The position numbers and the translations under genes were made by a program. This document shows positions 1 to 7,708 of a stretch of DNA of 47,052 nt, piece after piece. The stretch lies in assembly GCA_027331445.1 (NCBI GenBank), contig DAHWUD010000005.1, forward strand, positions 1 through 47,052. Direction: 5' to 3'. Origin of the DNA: Candidatus Amesbacteria bacterium. Lineage in GTDB: Bacteria > Patescibacteriota > Microgenomatia > CAZETR01 > Amesbacteraceae. Each line of letters opens with the position of its first letter. Positions within the stretch are counted from its first letter, which is position 1. The notes under the pieces are model-generated. The model worked only from the letters and a program-made list of their open reading frames with translations. It did no database searches and was not told the DNA's origin.

Positions 1-1
1 A

Positions 2-88
2 AGAATATACCTGATTTTGTGGAAATCTGATGGCATCGAAATGATTACTCATTCCGAAATGTATAGCGTCCTAGACAAACCCTGGTAG
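2..88 (+). CDS. C-terminal end of an upstream gene (partial)
   Basis: An open frame enters from the left edge and ends at a TAG stop. It encodes 28 residues with a plausible protein composition, ending in VLDKPW. The stop codon forms the first three bases of the TAGAAT box that would drive the next gene, a packing seen elsewhere in this window. The other two forward frames close earlier or lack protein-like content. No family can be named from so short a tail. Confidence 0.4.
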   Translation, partial: RIYLILWKSDGIEMITHSEMYSVLDKPW

Positions 89-97
89 AATTTAGCT

Positions 98-595
98 ATG
101 GAAGGCCAGGAAGTAGTGCAGACAGCGACGGAGGTGTGGTCGGTGGCCTGCTGCCTGGCTCCGGCGGTGATAGGGCTGGCGGCACTTTATGTGGGACGAA
201 AAATAAAAGGGGCTGGTGAGAGGACGGATATTTCTTTGGGAGAATTTGATAATGAAGCGGATGCGGCCAGAGCGGCGGCCTTGGTGGGTAGAAGTGTAAA
301 ACGAAGCGGAAAAAAATGGGGAGCGGGGTTGGCAGCTCATGAACTGGCTCACGCCCATAAATTTCTGGAGCGCAATCCCGGGGAAAAGGGAAATATCGGA
401 GTAACTTTGGATGAGAAGGGAAATGTAGTGGGGGGATTTTTCAGGGCCAAATATAAGGATCCATATACAAAGTGGGCGGTAAACAGGGCTCCGGAAACGA
501 TGCATCCGGGGCTCGGGATGAGTGGCGTGGATAAAGCCCAAGCGGAACAAGCGAAAAAGGAAATTCGGCAGAGAGGGCGGGTGCGGCGGGATTGA
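98..595 (+). CDS. Small membrane protein with HELAH zinc-peptidase-like motif
   Basis: This 165-residue protein has one hydrophobic segment near residues 15-35 (LAPAVIGLAALYVG), so it is probably membrane anchored. Residues 81-85 read HELAH, matching the HExxH zinc-binding and catalytic motif of zincin metallopeptidases, and a downstream MHPG around residue 136 could supply another ligand. The C-terminus is basic. The ATG is preceded by TAGAAT and a 6-nt spacer, so the transcript is probably leaderless. I recognise no family: the motif is seen in the sequence, peptidase activity is inference, and a chance HExxH in a helical Ala-rich stretch is possible. It is followed by two further small unknown genes in the same direction. 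Confidence 0.7.
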   Translation: MEGQEVVQTATEVWSVACCLAPAVIGLAALYVGRKIKGAGERTDISLGEFDNEADAARAAALVGRSVKRSGKKWGAGLAAHELAHAHKFLERNPGEKGNIGVTLDEKGNVVGGFFRAKYKDPYTKWAVNRAPETMHPGLGMSGVDKAQAEQAKKEIRQRGRVRRD

Positions 596-617
596 TTTTG
601 AGGATTAGAATAAATGT

Positions 618-956
618 ATGTCCGGAAAGGAAAATAAAGAGGAATACATCCCGGATCAGTACGAAACTAAGCCCGGGGAAGTCGCGGATTTGGGGACGGT
701 GACGTTTGGGCAAATCGAAACCCTGACGGGTCCGGACGGGAAAAAGATCGGAACTATAAAAAAGACGCACAGAGCGAGGGTAGTGCGGGGGGCCAAAGGG
801 AATGTGACAGGGTTGCCGGCCGAAGGGGTACCAATACCCCTGAGAGATCTGAGGCCGGTTTTGGAGGAGACAGAATTCCACGAGCTGGAGAAGGCGAGGG
901 ATAGGCAGAAAGCGAGGAGGAAGAAAAGGCAAAATTTGGAAAATAAGCCTAACTAG
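618..956 (+). CDS. Hypothetical soluble protein, basic C-terminus
   Basis: This 112-residue protein has no signal peptide or membrane segment. The N-terminal part is acidic. The middle is predicted beta-rich (LGTVTFGQIETLTGPDG). The last 25 residues are strongly basic and helical (KARRKKRQ), which could bind nucleic acid or a charged surface. The start is set by TAGAAT plus a 6-nt spacer before the ATG. It lies 22 bases after the HELAH-motif gene and 15 bases before a Tat-signal gene, so the three may work together. I do not recognise the family. Confidence 0.6.
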   Translation: MSGKENKEEYIPDQYETKPGEVADLGTVTFGQIETLTGPDGKKIGTIKKTHRARVVRGAKGNVTGLPAEGVPIPLRDLRPVLEETEFHELEKARDRQKARRKKRQNLENKPN

Positions 957-971
957 TGGTACAATGCGCCG

Positions 972-1538
972 GTGAATAGAAGAGAGTTTTTTGCCCTTGT
1001 GGGCAGGACAACAGCCGCATTGCTGGTGGCTTCGTTTCCTGACGCAGCGGGTGCAGCCATAGCAGTTGGGCAAATGGGTGCAAATGCCACCACGGATCAA
1101 AAGGAGTCTGTGATAGAGGAAAAGCTGGCGGAAGACATGGCACAGGGCGACTTTACAAAAATATCGGCCGCGGCCTTTGTCCTGGTGGGGTTGAGTTATT
1201 TGCGGATCGGGCTTAGACACGACATGAACGTGGCTAGAGTTAGAATGGAGAGGGATAATGCTGAAAGTGATAGGAGATTGGCTGAAAGGCAGGCGGAAGT
1301 AGCTTTGATTAATCAGAAAAGGGCTGAGTTCGAAAATTTATCCCCGGAAGGCCAACGGCGTTTTCGTGAACAGCGAGCATATGGGCATGTGTCTACCTAT
1401 CTGGAAACACGCAGCGGAACTCCACCGTTGGAAGAGGAATATGAGGCAGCTATGGATTATCAGCAGCATTACCCTGGATTGCCTGCCCTTGATGGGGTGA
1501 AGTTGGCTGAAGCAATTAAAAAATCCGAACACCGTTAA
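972..1538 (+). CDS. Hypothetical protein with Tat-like signal and coiled coil
   Basis: This 188-residue protein starts at GTG, which is preceded by TACAAT and a 6-nt spacer. The N-terminus reads MNRREFFALVGR followed by an Ala/Leu-rich stretch ending in DAAGA, resembling a twin-arginine export signal with a signal-peptidase-I-like site. A second hydrophobic segment lies near residues 60-78 (ISAAAFVLVGLSYL). A charged, helical, probably coiled-coil region follows (VRMERDNAESDRRLAERQ). It is therefore probably exported or membrane-bound with an extended helical domain. Its function is unknown. Two other genes in the window, at 4258 and 44800, carry similar twin-arginine leaders. Confidence 0.6.
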   Translation: MNRREFFALVGRTTAALLVASFPDAAGAAIAVGQMGANATTDQKESVIEEKLAEDMAQGDFTKISAAAFVLVGLSYLRIGLRHDMNVARVRMERDNAESDRRLAERQAEVALINQKRAEFENLSPEGQRRFREQRAYGHVSTYLETRSGTPPLEEEYEAAMDYQQHYPGLPALDGVKLAEAIKKSEHR

Positions 1539-1651
1539 GCAGTCCGGGCGGGGGGTAATTAATTGGGACCGGTGAAGGTATGGAATCCGGAGAGCAGCTA
1601 GTGACGGAAATGTGGCCGGTAATCTGTACCACGGGCCGGCCGGTAGCTAAG

Positions 1652-2233
1652 CTACAATTGGATTTCCTCCCAGGTTTTACCTTCGATGTGAAAGAGTTTG
1701 GAGTTTTGGGCCAAAACGTGGTCGACAAAGAGGATGCCGTTTAGATGATCGATTTCATGCTGGATGATGTGGGCAGTGAAGCCGGTAAAGGTTTCGGTTT
1801 TATCGATCAAAATCTCCTCCGGCTTGCCAGCCACCCCCTCTTTAACTAAAGAGGGGGAAGGGGGAGATTTAAGAGTTTGATATTTAATGGTGACACTCAT
1901 TGAGCGTTTGAGCGGGGAGTAAAAATGGGGTAGGGAGAGACAGCCTTCGTAGACACCGTTTTTGGCGGTAGGAGACTGGAGGCGCTGGGAAGCAGAGAGA
2001 ATATCGGGATTAATGAAAACCCGAACCGGGGCCTTAAAGGCCGGGCGGATGGCGAATAAGCGGAGAGAGACCCCGATTTGGGGAGCGGCCAGGCCGACAC
2101 CCTGAGGATCGGTGGCGTTTTTAAGCGCTTCCACCAGATCGTCAATAATCCGGAGCAGACGCTGGTCGACGGCGGTGACGGGTTTGGTCGGCCGGCGCAA
2201 TACCGGGTCGGGGGCGACAACAATGGGGGTCAT
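1652..2233 (-). CDS. def: Peptide deformylase
   Basis: This enzyme removes the formyl group from the N-terminal methionine of new proteins, using a metal bound by one Cys and two His. All three family motifs are visible: GVGLAAPQIG, EGCLSLP and QHEIDHLNG. At 193 residues it is slightly longer than usual because a palindromic repeat adds an in-frame loop (KSPPSPSLVKEGVAGKPEE) between the second and third motifs. The start ATG overlaps the stop of the ligase-like gene by 4 nt. It also has its own TAAAAT box with a 6-nt spacer inside that gene's end, so it may be transcribed independently. Confidence 0.97.
   Translation of the reverse strand: MTPIVVAPDPVLRRPTKPVTAVDQRLLRIIDDLVEALKNATDPQGVGLAAPQIGVSLRLFAIRPAFKAPVRVFINPDILSASQRLQSPTAKNGVYEGCLSLPHFYSPLKRSMSVTIKYQTLKSPPSPSLVKEGVAGKPEEILIDKTETFTGFTAHIIQHEIDHLNGILFVDHVLAQNSKLFHIEGKTWEEIQL
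1810..1870. repeat. Nested palindromic repeat inside def (copy 1)
   Basis: The outer arms are AAATCTCC (1810-1817) and GGAGATTT (1863-1870). The inner 10-bp arms are CCCCCTCTTT (1834-1843) and AAAGAGGGGG (1848-1857) around AACT. The insertion keeps the def reading frame and encodes the loop SPPSPSLVKEG. The same core recurs in tgt, in dnaX and on both sides of ybeY. Confidence 0.9.
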
Positions 2234-4191
2234 GGAGCCATTTTACCAGAGGGAGAGGCCAGGAGTTGTAACTGGCCCAAGGCGTCGGCAAAATCGGGTT
2301 TGAGGGAGAGGGCGGCTTCCAGGAATTTTTTCTCGGCGGCGGTATTGCCTTCATATTTGGCGTTGATAGCCCGGATATAAGGAATGCGCGGGTCGGTAGG
2401 GGAAATGACCTGGGCGCGGGCGAGGACGGCGTCGGATTTGACGTAGTAGGCGGGATCCATGGAGCCTAAAACTATCAGAGTGCGGGCCCGGTTTTTGTAG
2501 TAATTGGGATGGAAGGGGCTTTGGTCAATGGCTTTTTGGGAGGCGACGTCGGCGACCTGGGCCAATTGGGCCGAGGCGGTGGCATCAGTCGAATGGGTAA
2601 GCAGGGCCATGAAGGCGGCAGAAAGAGACAGCTCAGAACTGATGGGGGGGTCCAGAGGGTTGAGCTGATAGGCCTGGGATAGCTGTTGGTAGGAATCTAA
2701 AACATATTGGGGAGACTGGGTTTGATTGAAGGCCTGGAAGGATTTGATGCCGGAGGCGTAGTAGGTATCCGCCAGCCAATAATCGAACAGGAAGTAGCAG
2801 ATAAGAAGGGCGGGGAGAAGCGGAATGAAGATGAGCCAGGGGCGGGGAGAAGCGGTGGGGGGCGGGAGAGGATGATCGAAGGCAGAAAGCAGGGCAAAAG
2901 CGGGAAAGAGGAAAAGAAAAATCTGCATGATGACGACGGAGAAGCCCCAAAAATTGGTGACGGAGATGCTGACCCAACCTGCGAGCAAAGCCAGCTCCAG
3001 GTGGGAATTTTTGGGTGAGGAGCCGGAGGGTGATTTAAGGGCGCGGATGAAAATGACGAGCATCCCGGCTAACAGAAGCAAATAAGAAAGCAAACCCAAA
3101 AGACCGGTGGTAGAAAGATAGTTGAGAAATTCGTTGTGGGCTTTGTTATAAAGCAATTCCCACTCTGAGGTATTATTGTGTGCAAGAGGACGGAATTGGT
3201 AGTATGACATGGCGAAAGTTTCCGGGCCTGATCCCAACAAAAAGTTCTTAACCGAGGAGTCCCAGATGTGGATGGCCCCGGTCCAGACGATTTCCCGGAT
3301 AATTCCGGATTCGGTACCGCCGGTTTCCAGGGCGGTGCTGCCGGCGGGGGCGGCGGCGGGGGCAGGGGTCGGGGAAAGTTTAAGGTGCGAGAAGACCAAG
3401 TCCCGGACGGGGTTGGAGACGAGGAAAGTAAAAATCAAGGTGAGGGCGGCGAAGACGGCCAGGGGCTTGACCGGCCGGGGGCGGGCGGTCGCCAGAAAAT
3501 AGCCCCAAAAAATGACCGAGCTGAGGCCGAAGGCCAAGTAAGCGGAACGGGACTTGGTGTAAAGCAGGACGATAAAAAAGAGAAGGGAAAGGCAGATTTG
3601 GAACCAGGACAGACGCTTGGCAAAGAGGGCTCGGCCCAGGGGGATAAAAATCAGGGCGACCAGGTAGGCGGCCAGCCAGTTGGGTTGGCCCAGGGTGGAA
3701 AAGACACGGACCTGGACGTCCTGGACCCACCAGGAAGCATCCACACCGAAGTGCTCGGCAAAGCCCCAGAGGGCGACGGCGACGGCGGAGACCAGACCCC
3801 AAAACAGAGTGGTGCGGACGGATTTTTGGTCCAGATTACTGACGGCGGCCCAGTAGAGAAGAGCATAGCTGACCAGGGAGAGCAGACCGCCGTTGAAGCG
3901 GGAATAATAGCCCATGAGGGAGGTGCGGGGATCGATGGAGAAAAAGAGACTCGTTAATTGGATGACTAAAAATATCAACAGGGGCCAATCCAGGAGGGTG
4001 CGGCGGAAGATGAGACGGCGCTCGGAGAGCATACGGGCGATCCAGGCGGTGACAATAAAGATGGTCAGCAGATAGGTGACGACCATTTTGTTGAATTCAA
4101 ACAGCTCAGAGGTGTTGGGGAGAAAGATCAGGGGAACGATAATGAAGAGCAGGGGAAAAAAGATACGGATGAGTTTAGCTGACAGAGACAT
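2230..4191 (-). CDS. O-antigen ligase/polymerase-like membrane protein with TPR-like tail
   Basis: This 653-residue protein has roughly a dozen hydrophobic segments in its first 450 residues. The periplasmic-loop motif KAHNEFLNYLSTTGLLG is typical of the Wzy_C/WaaL family, which joins or polymerises lipid-linked glycans at the membrane. The C-terminal 180 residues are soluble and helical with TPR-like repeats (AYQLNPLDP, ALSLKPDFADAL), an arrangement I know from O-antigen-ligase-like proteins of reduced bacteria. The start is preceded by TAAACT and a 6-nt spacer. It precedes def in the same direction. With galU, galE and the GT2 genes it suggests surface glycan assembly. Whether it is a ligase, polymerase or protein glycosylase cannot be told from sequence. 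Confidence 0.85.
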   Translation of the reverse strand: MSLSAKLIRIFFPLLFIIVPLIFLPNTSELFEFNKMVVTYLLTIFIVTAWIARMLSERRLIFRRTLLDWPLLIFLVIQLTSLFFSIDPRTSLMGYYSRFNGGLLSLVSYALLYWAAVSNLDQKSVRTTLFWGLVSAVAVALWGFAEHFGVDASWWVQDVQVRVFSTLGQPNWLAAYLVALIFIPLGRALFAKRLSWFQICLSLLFFIVLLYTKSRSAYLAFGLSSVIFWGYFLATARPRPVKPLAVFAALTLIFTFLVSNPVRDLVFSHLKLSPTPAPAAAPAGSTALETGGTESGIIREIVWTGAIHIWDSSVKNFLLGSGPETFAMSYYQFRPLAHNNTSEWELLYNKAHNEFLNYLSTTGLLGLLSYLLLLAGMLVIFIRALKSPSGSSPKNSHLELALLAGWVSISVTNFWGFSVVIMQIFLFLFPAFALLSAFDHPLPPPTASPRPWLIFIPLLPALLICYFLFDYWLADTYYASGIKSFQAFNQTQSPQYVLDSYQQLSQAYQLNPLDPPISSELSLSAAFMALLTHSTDATASAQLAQVADVASQKAIDQSPFHPNYYKNRARTLIVLGSMDPAYYVKSDAVLARAQVISPTDPRIPYIRAINAKYEGNTAAEKKFLEAALSLKPDFADALGQLQLLASPSGKMAP

Positions 4192-4213
4192 AAGGTTAGT
4201 TTAGCATAGGTGT

Positions 4214-4243
4214 TTGACTGAAGCCTGGCGTGCATGCTATAAT
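4214..4243 (+). promoter_or_regulatory. Sigma70-like promoter for the 4258 lipoprotein
   Basis: TTGACT (4214-4219) and TATAAT (4238-4243) are separated by 18 nt, a near-consensus promoter. The -10 box lies 14 nt before the ATG at 4258, so any leader would be only a few bases long and no Shine-Dalgarno fits. The intergenic region is shared with the divergent ligase-like gene. Confidence 0.65.
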
Positions 4244-4257
4244 GGCCTATAGCATTT

Positions 4258-6090
4258 ATGGAACAACAACAGAAAGGACCTGTCATTGATCGAAGGACGG
4301 CATTGAAAATTATGCTCAGTACTGCTGCTGCGCCATTTATTGCTGAGATAATATCGGCATGTAATGCTGTAGGTGGGAGTGCACCAGCGGCGGCTGAAGC
4401 TGCCAGAGACAGTTCAGTTGAAGCTACGCGTTCAATTCTGACCGACGTTCCACCACAAGCATTGGCTCATATCACAAGGACAATAAATGAGGGTGATGTT
4501 CCCGTTTACCATGGGTCTTCGGCTTTGGTACTTGTTAATAGGGATCTGTTAGAAAAGGCTGCTTTTACTCCAGAGGAAATTTCCTACCAGAATGCCCTGA
4601 AGATGAATTCTGTAGGGCTGGTGAGCTTTAAAAATTTGATGGAGTCGGAAACCGCTGAATTGGTGTTGACCGGAAGAAATACAACCGGTGTACCTAAAGG
4701 GTATAAGAATATGGGGAACATGAAAAACACTACTGAATTGTGGGTAGGGGCGCAGAGGACAGAACTTCAGGATGAGCCTATAGGTTTACCATACGCCACG
4801 GCTCAAATGTACGCGAGCAGAATGGTGAGTTCAAAAGGGTTTGATCCGGAGATTTCTCAGGAAGTGTTGTCGACTATGAAAACGGAAATCAATACACTAG
4901 AACCAGTTGTCGTAGCAGGCCAGGCTACTGGAGCTCAAGCAGCGGCATATAATAGATTGTCGGCCGATTATAATTTTTTGTTTAACAGACAGGTTTTGAT
5001 TGACCGAATAAACGCTGCTGAGGATCCCAATTTGGGAACGTTGATGACTAAAGCGATGAAGACACCAGTAATATTGGAGTCAAAATTGGCCCCGGATAGG
5101 CTCCAGTTTAATGGAAATAGTAATTTTGATACGACCGGGATGGTGGTAGACGGAGAGCTGCCGTTTACAGATGTGACCCGGGCATATTTTCCAGTGGGTG
5201 CCGATAAAGGGGTTATGGATTTGATTAAGTCCATGTATCCTAATATGGACGTAGTGATTGACCCTAAATTTAATGTGGCTTCGATGCCAAGTGCGATGTT
5301 CAGCGCAGCTTTCAAGGCATCGCAGGCCGTGGAAGCGGTTTCTGAATGGATGCCGATTGCAGGAGCAGTGACCTTAGTGTCGACGCCGGCTGGGGTGATT
5401 GCGAGTGACGTCTTGGGCATGGAACAGCGATATGTCGAAGATAAAAAGAAAGGCGTGACTGACATGGACCTCCCGACATTTTATGCATATGCGAGTAATT
5501 GGAAACGACAGTTGGAGCAAGCCGGAGATGACGGAATTGGGAATAGCATATTCCAGCCAGTTGTAGACTTGGCAAATACTTATGAGGGGGAAGTCGAACC
5601 GAACACGTGGAGATTTGATGTGGTGAGGCCCGGAGAAGCGGTAACCTTACCGGTGGTTATGCCAGATGGAATGCAGGTGAAGTCATTGATAAAAATTGAC
5701 AAGAAAAGCTTTCTTGGCAAGGTTCCGGAAATTGTTGCAGATTCTCAAGTGAATGGCGATCAGAAATTAAATGATGTGAGGTTTGCATGGAATGGCCAGA
5801 AGAACGAAGTAGAAGTGTCAATGCCGGATGGGTCACCGGCTGTAGTTGAAGATACACAATATGCTGGCCATGTGGTAGTGTTTGAAGCGTTGCAAACAGA
5901 TGACCAGAAATTGAACAAGTTGGGAGTTAAGATATGGCCCTTTTGTGAATATAGGTACTTGAAATTGGATGACGGTGCAGTAGTTATCGGAACGAAAGTT
6001 GAAGCTGTCGGTATGGCCGCAGATCAGCTGCCCGTCTCTTCCACACCGTCGAGAATTTTTGCTTGTGCGTTGTCGCGAGCAACTGTTTAA
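4258..6090 (+). CDS. Tat-type lipoprotein of unknown function
   Basis: This 610-residue protein opens with a twin-arginine signal (IDRRTALKIML) running into the lipobox-like ISAC, with Cys near residue 35. It is probably exported folded and lipid-anchored. An Ala-rich linker follows, then a long mixed alpha/beta region with no motif I recognise. A hydrophobic stretch near residues 363-383 (WMPIAGAVTLVSTPAGVIAS) may be buried or membrane-associated. The C-terminal third looks beta-rich. Codons are visibly more A/T-rich than in neighbouring housekeeping genes, which may reflect recent acquisition or rapid evolution. Similar leaders occur at 972 and 44800, and another large lipoprotein lies at 42901. 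Confidence 0.7.
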   Translation: MEQQQKGPVIDRRTALKIMLSTAAAPFIAEIISACNAVGGSAPAAAEAARDSSVEATRSILTDVPPQALAHITRTINEGDVPVYHGSSALVLVNRDLLEKAAFTPEEISYQNALKMNSVGLVSFKNLMESETAELVLTGRNTTGVPKGYKNMGNMKNTTELWVGAQRTELQDEPIGLPYATAQMYASRMVSSKGFDPEISQEVLSTMKTEINTLEPVVVAGQATGAQAAAYNRLSADYNFLFNRQVLIDRINAAEDPNLGTLMTKAMKTPVILESKLAPDRLQFNGNSNFDTTGMVVDGELPFTDVTRAYFPVGADKGVMDLIKSMYPNMDVVIDPKFNVASMPSAMFSAAFKASQAVEAVSEWMPIAGAVTLVSTPAGVIASDVLGMEQRYVEDKKKGVTDMDLPTFYAYASNWKRQLEQAGDDGIGNSIFQPVVDLANTYEGEVEPNTWRFDVVRPGEAVTLPVVMPDGMQVKSLIKIDKKSFLGKVPEIVADSQVNGDQKLNDVRFAWNGQKNEVEVSMPDGSPAVVEDTQYAGHVVVFEALQTDDQKLNKLGVKIWPFCEYRYLKLDDGAVVIGTKVEAVGMAADQLPVSSTPSRIFACALSRATV

Positions 6091-6094
6091 CGAT

Positions 6095-6340
6095 ATGCAA
6101 AATAAAGAAGGTTGCCCAGGGTGTATTTTTATTAGAAATGGCCTTTGTGCTTCAAGAATTGAGCAGGCTAACGCAGGTATTAAACCTGATCAGATTAAGA
6201 TCCCTGATAAAGCCAGTACAACGGAAGGCGATGCAGCCGGTATATTGGACTTGTGTTCTGTAGCGGAAGATAAACAGGCCCAAAGCGGTTGCTCTGGATA
6301 TTTTGGCAGTGAGGCTTTTGAGATGGCGAATGCGGGATAA
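6095..6340 (+). CDS. Small Cys-containing protein
   Basis: I place the start at the ATG 5 nt after the upstream stop, giving 81 residues; the ORF track's longer version runs back into the lipoprotein gene. The N-terminus holds a C-x2-C pair (GCPGCIF) and a third Cys at about residue 18. Two more Cys follow near residues 56 and 68, so it may bind a metal or an Fe-S cluster. There is no signal peptide. It may be co-transcribed with the lipoprotein, as no clear -10 box precedes it. The function is unknown and the gene is only moderately certain. Confidence 0.5.
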   Translation: MQNKEGCPGCIFIRNGLCASRIEQANAGIKPDQIKIPDKASTTEGDAAGILDLCSVAEDKQAQSGCSGYFGSEAFEMANAG

Positions 6341-6387
6341 AGATTGGGGGCTTGGCAGGAGCGGAAAAATAGGGGTATGATGGGGGA

Positions 6388-7290
6388 ATGAGTCTCAAGG
6401 TGACCAAAGCGGTGGTGCCGGTAGCCGGGTTTGGGACCAGGTTTTTGCCGCAGACAAAGGCGATGCCGAAGCAGATGCTGCCCCTGGTCGACAAGCCGGT
6501 GATTCAGTACATCGCGGAGGAGCTGGTGGGGTCGGGAATTGAGACAATTATTATGGTGACCAATTACCATGAACGGGCGATCGAGGATCACTTTGACCGG
6601 CCGCACCATGACTTGGTGGAGAACATCCTCATGGGCGGGGAGAAAAAGCGGCCGCTACTGGACGTACTAAATGAGATTTCGGACATGGCCAATTTTGTGT
6701 ATGTACGGCAAAAGGGGCCGTACGGTAACGGGACGCCGCTACTTAATGTGCAGCATCTGGTGGGCGACGAGCCGTTTATTTATACTTGGGGAGACGAGTT
6801 TATTGAGCCGACTAACGGCAGTCCGTCGATCTTTGAGCAGCTGATGACGACATATGAGGAGTTTGGGTGTTCTGTTTTAGGGTCGATCCGGGCTCGGACG
6901 GATGAGGATTACAAAAGGTTCGGGTTTGCGGCAGGGGAGGAGGTACGGCCGGGGGTGGTTGACATCAAGAATATTGTTGAGAAGCCGGGGAAGGATAAGG
7001 CACCGTCTGACCTCGCTAACCTGGCGGGGTATCTGTTTACGCCGGAAATTTTTACCTATATAGGTAAGGCGCTGAAAAACCTGAAAGAGGGTGAGGAGCT
7101 GTGGTACAACGATGCACTCAAGTTGATGCTCGCTGACGGGAGGCGGGTCCTGGCTAAGGAGATCATAGACGGGGTATACCGGGATGCAGGTACGAAGATC
7201 GAATATATGAAGACCGTCGTGGAGATGGGCATGAAGCATCCGGAGATCGGGGCTGAGTTTAAGAAGTGGCTGAAAAGTAGTATACTATAG
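6388..7290 (+). CDS. galU: UTP-glucose-1-phosphate uridylyltransferase
   Basis: This cytoplasmic enzyme makes UDP-glucose from UTP and glucose-1-phosphate, feeding glycan synthesis. The 300 residues match the family length. The N-terminus carries the nucleotide-binding signature GFGTRFLPQTKAMPKQMLP and the PVIQYIAEE helix. VEKPGKDKAPS and YRDAGTKIEYMKT are typical of GalU. The start has TATGAT with a 6-nt spacer, so it is probably leaderless. GalE, which converts UDP-glucose to UDP-galactose, is encoded at 41755, and the two would supply the GT2 glycosyltransferases. Confidence 0.96.
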   Translation: MSLKVTKAVVPVAGFGTRFLPQTKAMPKQMLPLVDKPVIQYIAEELVGSGIETIIMVTNYHERAIEDHFDRPHHDLVENILMGGEKKRPLLDVLNEISDMANFVYVRQKGPYGNGTPLLNVQHLVGDEPFIYTWGDEFIEPTNGSPSIFEQLMTTYEEFGCSVLGSIRARTDEDYKRFGFAAGEEVRPGVVDIKNIVEKPGKDKAPSDLANLAGYLFTPEIFTYIGKALKNLKEGEELWYNDALKLMLADGRRVLAKEIIDGVYRDAGTKIEYMKTVVEMGMKHPEIGAEFKKWLKSSIL

Positions 7291-7293
7291 GGC

Positions 7294-7650
7294 ATGGCAG
7301 GTGTAAGGCGGGAGTTTATGATGGTAGCGCAGCCATTTGACGAGCAGGAATTGAAAAACATTGACCTGTATTTGGGGGCCGGACTGATGGGGATTGCGAT
7401 ATGCAGACACGGGATAGCGAGAAGCTGGAGCTATGCGGATTATATGACGAGGTGCGGCATGCCGACAGTTTTTTGGGAAGGGGGTTTTGAGAGTTTTGAA
7501 AAAATGAATCAATGGCAACGAAAAGATGTGCTGAATAAAATAAGGGAAATTCCGGTGAGGTATGCAGTGCTGCAGGCAAAGGAGGTCAGACGGTTTTTTG
7601 ACTATATAACTAAAATAGAAGCGACTATAGTGCGTGATGAAGATTGCTAA
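7294..7650 (+). CDS. Hypothetical protein
   Basis: This 118-residue protein begins 3 nt after galU. It has no signal peptide or clear membrane span, although LYLGAGLMGIAIC near residue 26 is mildly hydrophobic. It is rich in aromatic residues and ends in an acidic tail (VRDEDC). TATACT with a 7-nt spacer precedes the ATG, suggesting a separate leaderless promoter inside the galU end. I recognise no family. It lies between galU and the cell-shape genes. Confidence 0.6.
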   Translation: MAGVRREFMMVAQPFDEQELKNIDLYLGAGLMGIAICRHGIARSWSYADYMTRCGMPTVFWEGGFESFEKMNQWQRKDVLNKIREIPVRYAVLQAKEVRRFFDYITKIEATIVRDEDC

Positions 7651-7708
7651 ATTTGGGAAGAATGTGTGGTTTTGGTGACGATTAAATGATATATTGCGGG
7701 TGATTGTT

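Noticed and set aside
441-1220. 259-residue minus-strand ORF
   Set aside because: It runs antisense to three small genes with good leaderless start contexts and has a Pro/His/Leu-rich composition typical of shadows of G-rich coding strands.
1539-1651. Intergenic stretch with repeated GGCCGGTA as a small RNA or terminator
   Set aside because: No stem with a T run and no promoter box could be found; it is only the gap between convergent genes.
1834-1857. Palindrome in def as a transcription terminator
   Set aside because: It lies inside a coding frame, is not followed by a T run on either strand, and recurs in other genes, so it is a repeat element.
3268-3957. 229-residue plus-strand ORF antisense to the ligase-like gene
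   Set aside because: It is extremely Gly/Asp/Gln-rich with no domain, while the minus strand encodes a clear multi-span membrane protein.
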